This document shows positions 14,314 through 26,400 of a stretch of 64,000 bases of DNA, one piece after another. The notes under the pieces are model-generated. The model was not told the DNA's origin. It saw only the letters and a program-made list of their open reading frames with translations, and did no database searches. Positions within the stretch are counted from its first letter, which is position 1. Each line of letters begins with the position of its first letter. This DNA is from Apus apus (Eukaryota > Chordata > Aves > Apodiformes > Apodidae), in contig NC_067287.1 in the NCBI RefSeq assembly GCF_020740795.1, positions 33,163,501 to 33,227,500 on the forward strand, written 5' to 3'. A program made the translations under genes and the position numbers.

Positions 14314-14653
14314 ATAGAATCATAGAATCAAAGAATGCCAGGTTGAAAGGGGCCTCAACAATTGTCTGGTCCAACTTCTTTAGGTAATACTATAGTTTGT
14401 ATGACGTGCTTCCGCATCCTGACAATCTGAGACTTAAAATGATCCCATGTGGGGGAATCTACCACTTCCCTTGACAGACTATTTCAATGTTTGTCTGTCC
14501 TCTTGGAGAAAAATTTGTCTCTTGTGTCAATTGGAATCTTTCCCAGGAGCAACTTGTGGCCATAACTCCTTGTCTTTTCCTTGTGACTCCTTGCAAATCT
14601 CCTTTGTAGCCACCCTTTAAGTACTGGAACATCGTAATATGGTCTCCCCCTAA
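14314..14653 (-). mobile_element. CR1 LINE 3' fragment
   Basis: The plus strand begins with the antisense CR1 terminus (ATAGAATCATAGAATC), followed by degraded 'ggttgaaaggggcctc' and 'gtccaactt' blocks. It then continues through the antisense C-terminal coding part ('taactccttgtctt', 'atatggtctccccc'). The element therefore lies on the minus strand, is 5'-truncated and is clearly diverged, with stops in the remnant reverse-transcriptase frame. Confidence 0.9.
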
Positions 14654-16155
14654 TTTTATTGTTTGATTCTTGCTCTTACTTCGGTTATATTTTTTGTCCT
14701 ATTATCAAAATAGTTTAACTGTAAGTGGAAAAGAGTCCCGGAAAATGCAAGCTCTGTTGGAAAAGACCTTGCTATGCTTGAGTATAGCAATGTTTGACTT
14801 TTCAATAAATAGAGCAGGTCAGGAAACAAAACAGCAGCAAGAACCACAAACTGTAGACTTTTTCCCATTTTTTTTTTCTTAACTCATTGATCTCCAGAAC
14901 AAGAAACATTCTGTTAGTGCAGTATTGAAGGGAAATAACTGACACTGTCTAGTTTGAGTCACTGTTTGGTTTTTGTTTTTAATTATTCTTTGCCAAGAAA
15001 AACAGGGAATAGGTGGTCATGTCAATGGAAAGCACTGCAAGATCTTAGGTTCCACAATTCCTGTGCCAGGATCAGTGATTGCTGATGCTATCAAGAAGCC
15101 TATGAAAATATTTGTCCTGGAAAGAGGTTAACAGTGAGAAAATACTAATGTGAACTTTAGCAGTGAAGAAGTTACAGGAAAATCAAAAGTTAGCCTTAAT
15201 AGAACTGGACTATTGTCTTAGGAATTATGTTTCTGTAACTTGCTTCCACAAACCTTAACCTAATAACATGCCTGACTTCTGATCCTCCCTGTTACCAATT
15301 TTAGTTCTGTTATAGAACAGAGATACATGCTTTAGTAGACAGAAAATTCACTCATACATTTCCATTCGTATATAGCCTGACTCTCATGTGATGCTTTTTG
15401 TCAGTCACTTAGGTTTGTTTTGTTTTTTTACACCACCCACTTCTTGTTCCATTTCACTGTGCTTCCTTCTAGATGTATATAGGCTGGATGAAATTTAATA
15501 CACAAGGAAGTATTTTGTGTTTATTAAAAGCATTTAAACCAATAAAGAAATAAAATTCTCAACGTTATGAACAATTGGGCAAAAAGTCGTGATGCTACTC
15601 ATTGGGCTAGGAGTAGGAACTGCCCCGGTGAATTTACAACGTGATTTCATGTAAGATTAGGAAGTATCTGTCTCTTAGGATAGCCAGGGTATCTGAGTTC
15701 ATCATATCCTTTATATATTTCATGCAGGTGCATCAGTCTTTATTTATTTATCATCACTTCCTAAATGTAGTTAGTAATGTATTTAAAACAATATTCAATG
15801 TAATTATTGTAGCAGTACAATAGAAAAATAGGCAAGTTATTTTGTCTTTGTTTTCCCAAGAGGAAATAAAAATTCAGAAATGTCTTCTATATGTCTTATC
15901 TGACATGAAATAATTATGAACTCAGTTAATGTCTGTGATGTCATCCTGAGTACCCTCAAGCTTAATTTGCTCACTGAAAGAGAGAAAGAAACTGAATTTG
16001 CTTTGCTTTTGTTTTAAATTAAGTAATAGATTTCCCTTGGGGAAAAAAACATCTTTCCATTGACCATGAATCAGCATTGGATGAGACTTTACAAGATTAT
16101 TCTAATTTTCTAATACCTCATTGAAAATGAGATGGCTACTGCTGTTTTCTTGCAG
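14654..16155. other. Non-coding stretch, no gene seen
   Basis: AT-rich sequence with no recognisable exon or repeat family. The two opposed 70-codon frames around 14.66-14.88 kb are complementary shadows in low-complexity sequence. Confidence 0.5.
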
Positions 16156-16202
16156 CATAAGAAGAGGTTTACTTAAGCTTCTGGTTCAAGTGGTGTATAT
16201 AG
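16156..16202 (+). other. Candidate short exon (47 nt), probably non-coding
   Basis: A strong polypyrimidine tract and acceptor ending TTTTCTTGCAG lies directly before 16156, and a consensus donor (AG|GTAAGTAG) follows 16202. One frame is open for 15 codons (IRRGLLKLLVQVVYI); the other two have stops. I do not recognise the peptide. It could be a small lncRNA exon or a distal 5' UTR exon of the plus-strand gene downstream. A chance pairing of good splice sites is equally possible. Confidence 0.2.
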
Positions 16203-19200
16203 GTAAGTAGAGAAGAAAAAATGGTAACATGCAGTACTGCTAAAGCCAGCATGTTTGCCTTCTAAATGCCAATATAAAGCTCTTAACAAAAGGCAGGATT
16301 TCAGTAGCAGCAATTAGAAATCACTTTGAAGTTCAGAGATAAAATAGATAATGTACTGCAGTATAGGCAGAATTTGGTTTTAAACCATAGAAGCTATTTT
16401 GCACCAAGGTGAGCTAGCCAGTTGTCCTAGTTTCAAATTATTTGCTTTACTTCAAATGTGTATCAGTAGCTGATAATCAGTTTCAATAATGAATTTCTCA
16501 CACAGCCTTTTTTTCCCTGAATAAATTCAAAGCCATAGTAACTGTTACTCATTATAGCATTGTGGTACATGAAAAGTTGTTGAAAAGGTATACTCTAACG
16601 GACTGTCATACTTTTTTCACTAGCAAACTGACCTGCAATCAACTTTTTATACTTATGTTCCTAAACTGCTTCATTATCTTAGTTCCAGATTATTTCGAAG
16701 GATCTAATATTGTCTGAAGGAACATTTGAAAATCACTTGTTACTCACCAACAGAACAAAAGAGATGACTAAATTGGCACAGGCTGTGTTGGACAATAAAT
16801 AGATCACTTTTATTGCAGCAATGTGGACTTCATTCTTTCTTGCACTCACCTTACACTGCCCTAGACTTAGAAGACACCTGCAGAAACAAGATACAAAAAT
16901 CTTTTTGGTATTCCATTTAATGAGGCTTTAATTTCTCACACAGAATAGTCTGAGATAGCTTCTTTACTGCGTAGACACCTGGTATGTTGACATGGGGTGT
17001 GTAATACTATCTAATCTAGAATAACTGTGATGTTCACTTGCTTGACCTTTTACAGGCCATCTAAATGTACTGGGTATCAGAGACTGCACAATCAAGAGTA
17101 GTGCCTTCTCTGGGGGGCGGGATTCAGGAAGAAACAATGAGGACAAGTCAGCTGATGGGATAAACCCTTAGAAGGGTTTATTCAGTCTGAGCATTACCTA
17201 ATTAAGTAAAGCAAAATTGAAGGGCGAAAAATTGAACATTACATTAATGAAGCAATGGTTTATCTCAAGCACTCATGCTATGAAAAACTAATTTCTGGAG
17301 AGATGACTTAGTGCATAATTCTGTAACAATTGTGATTTTATCCTTCGTATAGCTATTCTAAATATAACGGAGACTAATAATGGCTAATTAGCTATCAGTG
17401 GCTCCTGTTAAATGAATTGGGCAAGACTGAGTATTATAAAAACACCGTGGGTCTCCCTCACCTTCTTTTTCATAAGGCAGAGGAGTTCTATACCTTAATT
17501 TTGCCAATCTACCATTTTTAAAGTATTGTTTTAATTGCTGTTTCAAAAAATCATGTGAAAACCGTGTTGCATTACTTCCTTCCTGTAGAATGCATTTATC
17601 ACAAAATTAACTGGCATTGTTTCTATAGCACGTACTGAAGAATACAATAACATTAATTCGTGTTTCCCACAGTCAATTGTGTGGAAGACACAAGCATTCT
17701 CTTCTAATATAGTAAATTCTCAGAGTAAAAGCAGTAATATTAAAATATGCTGAGAAGGAATATGAAAGACATAATTTGAATTTATTATTCTTCATGTGAA
17801 ATTAATCAAAACTGGCAAACACAGCAAGAAGTGGCCAACTTAGTGTCATCATATAATTGGGAAATTCTTGCTGAATGAAGAAAGATAAAAAAAATATTCA
17901 TTCCCCATTATACTCTAAGCTAACTGCTGTGACCATGACACATGATCTGCATGTCTGGAAGAGGAAAAATACATGAAAAAGTAGTTTTATCCTGGGCCTT
18001 TTCCATGTGGTACTATGTAAGTATCTCTTAGGTTTTAGTATCAGTCTGGGTCCTACTACAGCATTCTTTTATGTTTGCAGTAGTTTTTCTACTAAGATAT
18101 TAACATTAAGAGATACTTCATTAGCATGAAGGTAGATATATTTTCAGTTTGTGAATAATGTATGTGGTGTTTGAGTTTAGTAGGGTTTTTTAACAGTTTG
18201 TCAGTGTGATAGGTCTCGTATCTAACAGAAACTGAGCTCTAGCTCAAAATGCTGGAGGTGAACACATACAACTTAGCTTTTTTGAACACCATTTAAGGAT
18301 TTATTTTATAGGTCTCAGGATACTGACCCGTTCTTAAGAAGCAGAAGTGAACATGTTAAGACTATGGGAATCAAACCCTAAATTAGAATAAGGAAGTGTT
18401 GGCAGCTCTCTTGCTACTGCATAGGTTGTTAGCAGTCTTCCCACCACTTCTTTGTACTGTATTAGATGTGTAAAAACCACAGGAAGATGACCCTCAGACT
18501 GAGCAGGAGGCTTATACTAAATGTAAACCCAGGTTGGTAATGTCATTTTCAGTAAGCAGTTGGCCAGAGTGAGAATACGTCATGCCACTGGCTAGTTGAG
18601 CTACTTTAGTGGTTGCCCTTTATATTCTTGTGTCTTGAAATCAGTGTTTCAAGAGCTTGCAGATACTGTCAGAAAAAGGGGGTGAGCACACAATGAGTAA
18701 GACTATGGAAAGAAAATAAATGAAAAAAAGCTCCTAGTGCTCAAATGTGTGCTTTGCATGGACAAGAATAACATGATTTTCTTTGTTCATTCTTATATTC
18801 ATGCACTGCTTAATACTGGAACTAACAAGAATTGATAGAATTTTTTCATGCTCTTCACAGCTTGAGTTATGGGAGGTGACATGACTGAGAGTTACACTTG
18901 TTTTATGTGGCACACAGGCTTTATGGGCAATGTCATAATATATTTTACTTTTATCTCTATAATGGGATTGCAAACAAACACTGTTTATGAGTGTAAACCC
19001 CATAAGTAAAATTTCAATAGAGTCCATGAGGGGAGGATTATTGCAACAGCTGAAAGAGAGTAGCAAGTACGTTAGATAAATTGGGAATCCATTATACCAA
19101 AGCTTTACTGCCAAAACCACTTGCTTGAGTTTATTTTTATTTTTATTTTCTGAATGGCATCATCGTTTCTGTCAAGATATTTGTCTTGTTGTTTATGCAG

Positions 19201-22200
19201 TGCTTTCCACTCCTCCAGAGTCCCCAGACCAGTATGTCAACTTCTGACCTAGGACACGGCTGAGAATGGAGGTCTAGGACTCAGAGAACACTTGCCAGGA
19301 GTGGGACATGGTGCTGCCAGAAACGATGATGGGAGGGAATGAATTCCATTCTCACAGGGTCTTCCTTCTGTCCTGCTAGCTCAAGCAGCCAAAACCAAGG
19401 CACAGAGAGAGGGGACACCTTGGCTCAAAGAGAGGCAGGCCATCAGTATGGCCAGCCATGCTCCTGTGTGACCTGTCCCTTGGTTATGGACCAGGCCCAG
19501 TACCCAAGTGCGCTTATCCTTTCTTCTTTCTTACAGATTTTCTTTCTGTCTCAGCCCCATATTTTTTTATTGTGCTGTGTTATTGAACCAGTTTTCAACT
19601 TCCAGTAATGTGACTCAATTTTCCTAAAAGTAAGGTCTCTGCTTAATGGGCAGTGCATGTTCTCTGGCACATTCAGCCATTTTGAAGACCTAAGCATAAA
19701 TGTATGCTTGGTTTTCCCAAAATGAAAATATTTTTATTTGTGAACATGGAGAGCAAAAGATGATGTTCAGAACCACAGAACCCATCAATGTTGTCTTGTT
19801 TGCAGACAGGATAAGAGGAAATGGGGTGAAAGGAGGGAAGGGAGTGGGCAAGGCAATTGTCTCCCTCATGTAATCTCAAATATTTTTGAGATTGTCCTGA
19901 ATGGGCAGGAGAAAGAATTGAGCCATGGGGCAGTGATAGAAATGGAGGAAAGGAGAAGTACTTAAGGGAGTTGAAATGTGTTGGTAAAGAACTGGCTGGA
20001 ATTGGTTAGGGTGTGTTCAGCGACTTAACTAACATGGGTAGTAAGTACACAAGTTTTTAAAATAATTTGGAGATGTAGTGTATTCTTGAAATGAGAGAAG
20101 AGAGAACAGAATGGTTGGGAATTCGATTTTAAGGAAGCGGTTGCAGATACAATGTATCTTTTTTCTACTTGGTGTCTTATGAAAGCTATTAGCTTCTTTG
20201 TAGCAGGAGGAGAGAAGGAAAGGGATGTTTTCGCTAGTGGATGTAAACAGTTGCCAGCACCACAAAGTGTTCCCTGGGTATTGCAACCAGAACGTAGGTG
20301 TTGCTGACGTGATAAGGGATGGTAAAGGCCAAACAAATCTGCTCTGTGCCTCACTGGATATCGCAGTATGTTATGAAAAAATAGGAGCAGCAGCAATCTG
20401 TTTGCAATATATGAAAACTGATAAACCCCTTGAAGTTAAGAAGAAAAGGCTTCTGCTTCCACTGGGTCTGCTTTAAGCATGAAAACACCTTTTGTGCTTA
20501 TGTATTAATACCAAAAATGGAAAAACAAAAAAGAAACAATAACCCGCATGAACTTCTGAACAGTTTGAAATATGCTGTCAGGAGCACTTCTGTGTCCATA
20601 AATGCAATGGTACAGCAACAGTCTGACCTCAGTCTGGGCTAGTGGAAAATGACAGAATTAATTAAAATTTCAGTTATATCATCAGATGCAACAAAATATG
20701 CAGTTTTATTCCCTATCTAGTTCTGAAACACTAGGTGTGAGTGATAAGTGCATTTACTGGAACTGTGCATCGGATATGGTTAATCATTAGAACGGAACAG
20801 ATGATTTATGAGTTTCCAAGGCTTGTAGTAAAATAATTAAAAGAAGATTGACCAGACTGTATAGAAGACTCAAGATGTGATTTTCTGTAGCACTATTGCG
20901 TACTGAGCCAGCCTGTGAAAGTCCCTTCTCTCCAGGCTAGCTTGTGGAATTCCCTGCTTCTGAACTTTGTCTTATGCTTCATGATGACTGATGATCGGGT
21001 GACAGACTGCTGGAAACTCTCCTGGGAGCTTCCACCAAATGTTATGATGGGATTAGGTATAGGTACTTAGCAGACTCCTGATGGATTCTGCTGGGCAGAA
21101 TTGTTAAAGGATAGGTGTCACACAGTGGTGTTTTGTCTTTCCCTGTCTCTCCAGGAATAGAATAGGCTGCATAAGAAGCATGTATCTCTTCTCCCACTAT
21201 GAAAATACATACAAATTGATAAATGTTGATTCTATAACTTCTGACCAACAGTAAATACATGGACTGAGCTATTTTTTTGTTCCTCGATTTATGGAATCTT
21301 ATTCACTTGTGATTCTGAAGCTCTATGTGGCTTGTTTTCTCCAAAATGTTAGGCATGGCCAGAATGGTCAAAACATGCTATTTGTAGAGTAGAAAGAGAA
21401 GAAAGTGTGGGGTTTTTTTTGACAGCTGTTATTAGGCTTCATTTTTTCCCTTGCTCAGATTTAGCTTTCTTTTTGTATTGGTGAACTTTTCAAGGCTTTT
21501 CAGAGAAAGAGTCCATTAGCAGTGAAAATAATTGCTTGTTTACCAACAGTATCAGCAGTAATTTTATTCAAGAGAAATAACAATATTACATTTGGAAAAC
21601 AGAATTTTACTTATACTTTAAGATATTGCCATAAAAATTAATATGATTGTTTCAATTTTAGCTACTCTTGTACTTCTGTACTGTACTGCTTCATCATTTA
21701 ACAGTCATGAATGTGGATAATAAAAGGGGTTCAGGGGAGACTTCAAACTTCAGTCTGAAATTAGCAGATTAGATATAAATTAAATCCTCCCAATGTATCT
21801 GAATGAGTAAGTTGAATTTTTTCATTTGGTAAAACAGTTCTGTATTGAAAGGTACCAGGTTTTGGGGTTTGGTTTGTTGGGGGCTTTTTTTTTTTTTTGG
21901 AATGTGTTAGTAGAATGATTACAGTTTACAGGGGATTAATTTTCAATTAGTCTATGTTGGAAATGTGGCCTGTTTTTTTTACAAGTCACTTGGGTGTTTC
22001 CCTGCTGAAGTACTGAGCTTTCAACTCCACAGGATCTGGTAATTACATGGATACCCTTATACATGCCGTGAACAACACCATGAGCCAACCTGAGCTTTGA
22101 AAAAAATGGGTTATTATGGTTTATTACTTTATATGGTTTGTTAATAAATACACAGTGGTGCTGTTATGTTTTGAGAGCTGTTTTCTACTGCTGATACAGA

Positions 22201-22984
22201 TTGCTTGATTCAGTAGCTCATGTCTATCTATATATAATGTATGTGTAGGCAGAGTGGTAGGAGGATTGGAGAGAGGAATATGACTTGTGCTTGTTATTGC
22301 TGATCATATTAATGTAGGAACTCTTTCGAATGAGCATAAGCAAAAGAAGTAGATGACAGTTTCAGGTTATTTTGCAAAGCAGTAAGGGAAAGAAACACTG
22401 ACAGTTACTGTGCTAGAGGGAAGAGGATGGTGGGAAAGGCATGTTTCTGCCCATTTTCTTCTGCAACTAGATTTAAAACACTAGTGGTTTTGGGTTGTTG
22501 TTTTTTTATGTTTTTAAAACATTTTTATAGTGGCAGATAAGGACTTGAAAGGTTGAAAATGAGGTGTTGTCTAAAGGTAAATGAAGGAGTAAGATACGCT
22601 GTGAAATACAAAAACAGAAAGTGAAGTTGCTGTTGTGGTAGAGCCAGTGTAGCAACTCGGTCACCAAAAGGGAAGAGTCCCTTCTTTGTCTCACAAATCC
22701 TGCTGGGTACGGGATCACCTCCCATTTCTCTGAACAAGCTTGTTGCTTCCATTACTGAGCATTAGTGAGTTGAGTGAGAAGGACAGAAGGGTGCAAAGAA
22801 GAGTGTCTGTGATGACTGGAAACAAAAGGAGGAAGAAAGGTGGCTGGGAGAGAACAGTACATCCACTTTTTGGAGGCAGAGAGCTTTTAGATTGTATTAA
22901 GTGTTTTGGCTGTAAAATGCAGCATCTGCTGAAAAAAATGCACATCAAGTTACCAGGAAGCAATAAAGGCAGTTACTTTCACAA
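16203..22984. other. Non-coding stretch, no gene seen
   Basis: Mostly AT-rich. A 22-bp near-palindrome lies at 17160-17181. A patch of higher GC spans roughly 19200-19520, without a recognisable exon or CpG cluster. A 14-T run lies at 21885-21898. The 128-codon minus-strand frame at 18734-19120 has no family resemblance. Confidence 0.5.
17160..17181. repeat. 10-bp perfect inverted repeat with 2-nt loop
   Basis: ATAAACCCTT, then AG, then AAGGGTTTAT. It could form a tight hairpin or be a dyad binding site. No polymerase III or terminator context is visible. Confidence 0.9.
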
Positions 22985-23405
22985 GGGAAGGGAAACTGGG
23001 AGCCAAGTATGGAAAGACAGGCAAGGGCAGGGACCTCACCAGCACAGTCCCACAGTCTGAAAGTAAGGCAAGGTGATGACAACCAGGGTCAGCTAAGAGT
23101 CCAGCTCATCAGACAAGTCTATGGTAATGAGGCAGGTGGAAAGTCAAGCAGGGAAGTCAAGTCAGCAAGACAGGGATGGGATCAGGTCTGGTGAGAATAA
23201 CCAGGGCCAGATACAGTCCAGTGATTGTCAGGCAAGTGGCATAGTGATGAGGCAGGTCTGAGGTCAAGAAAGAAATCAGTTTGTGGGTCAGTATCAATGT
23301 CTGGGTGCAGGCCTGGCTGCAACACCGCTGTGGTGTAGCTCTGTTGGGGGCCAAGGGTAGGAGCTTCAGCTTTAAAGCAGCTCCCAAGGGAGAGGGGCAA
23401 GCTTC
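22985..23405. repeat. Purine/GTCA-rich diverged tandem duplication, unclassified
   Basis: This GC-richer block contains two roughly 118-120 bp units, starting near 23072 and 23190. Shared landmarks are GGTGA...AACCAGGG, AGTCCAG, ATGAGGCAGGT and GTCAAG. The units appear about 70% similar by eye, with short GTCAAG and AGGCAAG sub-repeats. The block is distinct from its AT-rich surroundings and may be an old minisatellite-like piece of an ancient transposon. I cannot assign a family. Overlapping minus-strand frames (23157-23438) look like by-products of low stop density. Confidence 0.6.
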
Positions 23406-26400
23406 ACTGAGGGTTGAATCTTCTGTATGAAGATACAAGAACGAAAATTTGTTTCCCAGTACCAGTATAGAGTTGGTCCTAAAAAGTTTTGAAACCCTCT
23501 GCCAGCAGTTCTGTCATTTTCACTTGCTTTTTGACAATATAAGCCAGGCAATACTTAAACTCTAGATGTGTTCTATGTATAGCATACAGTACAAGTAATA
23601 ACTTACTTCAATTGTCTCCAGTACCAAACAGCTTCAGGGCATATTAAAAAAGAAAGTAGAGTGCTATCTGAGCTGTCTGCAGTGAGGATTTGACAAACGA
23701 GAACCCTAGTTATTTTATAATTGGAAAAACAGTAAGAGATGAGATAAAGTTTCAATTTCAGTGCTGGTAGCTCAAATCTGGTTGTAGTTACTTCCTTGTT
23801 TCCCCTCGGCTTCTAAGATGAATGGCTATATATGTGCCAGATGTTTTCTTTTCTCACCTTAAATCTATAAGGGCAGAAAAGTGATGCACTGCCAGATAGA
23901 ATGCACAGAATGGACTGAATGAAAACTAGTCACTCTTGTAAGATGGGTGGAAACTTTAAAGGATATCTCATGTAAGATGAACCAGCCAAGTTCAGCTGTA
24001 TCTTTCTGAGTCAGTAGGGCTTGAAGTATATATTTGGTTTGGATTTTATTTTTTTTCTGATTTTAATGAAAATATTGAGCTACTATCTCAGTTAATACAT
24101 CTGGATAATTACAAATGTCTTTATTTTGATTGTCTGCCTATGAAATAATTGACCCATGCCATGGCATTCATTAGCACTATTCCTCTACAACCTAAGTTTT
24201 GAAGTCCTTTCCTAGCAAGTACAGTTAATGTAAATGCTGCCAAATAATGCTCCTCTCTCTAATCTGATGACTTATTCATACTACCTTAAACACTCTGTGT
24301 GTAATCAAACTGTTTAATAGAAGTATAATTAAGTATAATTATATGCATTAACCACAACATGTCTGATTTGTGCTGTCTTCTCTATCTGTTGCTGGAAGAG
24401 CAATGCAGATAGACTGTTTTTATTCCAAGAAAAGCCACTTTTTTTGCAGCTTTTTTAACCAATCAAAATCAGTTTTAGGCTCACCTCTAAGTTTATAGAA
24501 GTTTCTCAAAATCAGACAGTGGACTCAACTACTTAGCCCTCTCTTGTTGTTCTTAAACAGTTCTCTCTACTACTACCATTTTGTAATCTTGTTCTTGGTA
24601 TTAAAATATGTGATACCAGCTTCAGGAAGACATTAGAAAGCAAAAGAGATTACCAATGATGTCCACTAATCCAAAAAGATCTCTGAGAAGAGATGGGCAA
24701 AGGTAACTAAAAATTTGCCAAAAAGAAAGAATTGAGTTGTTAATCCTGTGCAGGTTTTCAACTTTTTCTCAGTGTGATGGCCTGCCAAATTTAATATTAT
24801 TTGTTTGTATTTTCTGAAGACGTGAAGATAATGTCCTTTCATGGTTATAGCAAGAGCCTGCATTATCTCTGAAGCTGCGACATGGTCTCTATGAAATTTC
24901 TATCCCATTTTTCCCCTGTCTTTGTGTGCTGCCTTACTGCTTCTTAATCCTGTTACATTTTATTGCATTTTATTTCAACTGTCAAAGTAGCTACAAGGAA
25001 GAGGTTAATGTCTGGAATATGTTGGGTAAAAAAAGGAAAATCTGGATTACATTTTAATCAAAAGAACATGCTGAGTGAAAGGGTGGTGTACATCTTTGTT
25101 TAGAACTCCAGCGTAAAAAGTCTTTTTTTGTTTGAATTCTACTTACCACACGACATACTTCTTTCTTTTTTCTTCTTGTTTTTTTTCTCCCTTAAAATTG
25201 TAGCTTAATTTTGCGATTAAGGGAAAGTTAGAATAAATATGTCAGTTTACATACTATTTTTTCCAAATAAAGTTCCTGTTCTTCTAGGCACTTTTGAAGT
25301 AACAGTCATGTCATTTATTGCTTGCTCTGTTAACTGAGGGGTAAAGGTAGCTTTCTGTGTTTCAGTCCTTGCGTTTCTATGATGCACTGAGGGAAAGCAC
25401 AGCTGTGGCTGGCAATGTGTGTTGCAAGAGGACGGAGAGGCAACCTGATGATCTGTATGCTTTGACATTTGTTCTTGACTTTTTAAATGGATGGATCTGG
25501 ATTCAGGGACTAAGGAGTTTTATGTTGTTCAGTTGTTATACATGACATGGTGAAACTTTGTTCTTGAACTTTATAAACTTTTAATTATACACATTTTTGC
25601 TGCCATTATTTTTTACTGTGTCTTATATCTGAAAAAAAAAATAGAACTATTCCCATTGTTTATTTTCTTACTGTAACTTGTTTTTTTAAATTTCATTATT
25701 TTAAAAAGCTGAATAGAGCTTGGAAATCAGCTGTAAAGTGATAGCACTACAGGAAATGTCTTAAGCTATGACTTGAACCATAAGGAATGTTCATAATTGC
25801 AAACACTTGAGAGTTTTTCTATAAGTAATCATTTATGTAGAATTATTATGTATTTTTTGAAACCAGAAAGTACGGATTCATCTGGTGTTGATTATCATGT
25901 TGCCACATGTTAATTATGCCTGGCAAAGATTTTGTTCTTTTTTGTTCATGGAGAAACCAGTTAGTTCCGTTTCATTTCAACAAACCGGGCTGATATCCAG
26001 AAAGCTATTATTACTATCTGCATTGTCATAATTTATACTAAATCACTAAATTTATGGTTATCAGGATGAAACATGCAACCTGAAAGGGAAATTCTTGGGG
26101 AAACGTGTTTGTTTCTTTTTTCTTTGTAATTATGCCATATTGATGAAAGCTATGTTTCCACAGTATGTTGTTATTATTGGCTACTTCCAACAACTTAAAA
26201 AAAAAAAAATATAACTTATTTTTCACCTTCAGTCTTGGAAACAGTTTTGGCTATGAGGCATGGCCATGTGAGAACGTAAATACCAGACAAAAACACAAAC
26301 AGTGAACTTCAAACTGATTTCTGATTCTGCTACATTTCCCTGAAGTAAACTTGCAAAACCAGCAGGGCTATTTATCTTCATCAATATCTTTGCTACATAG

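Noticed and set aside
18734..19120. 128-codon minus-strand open frame
   Set aside because: No family resemblance or coding-like pattern; isolated in gene-free DNA.
22740..23060. 106-codon plus-strand frame and its minus-strand shadows
   Set aside because: It sits in purine-rich repeat-like sequence where stops are rare; no homology recognised.
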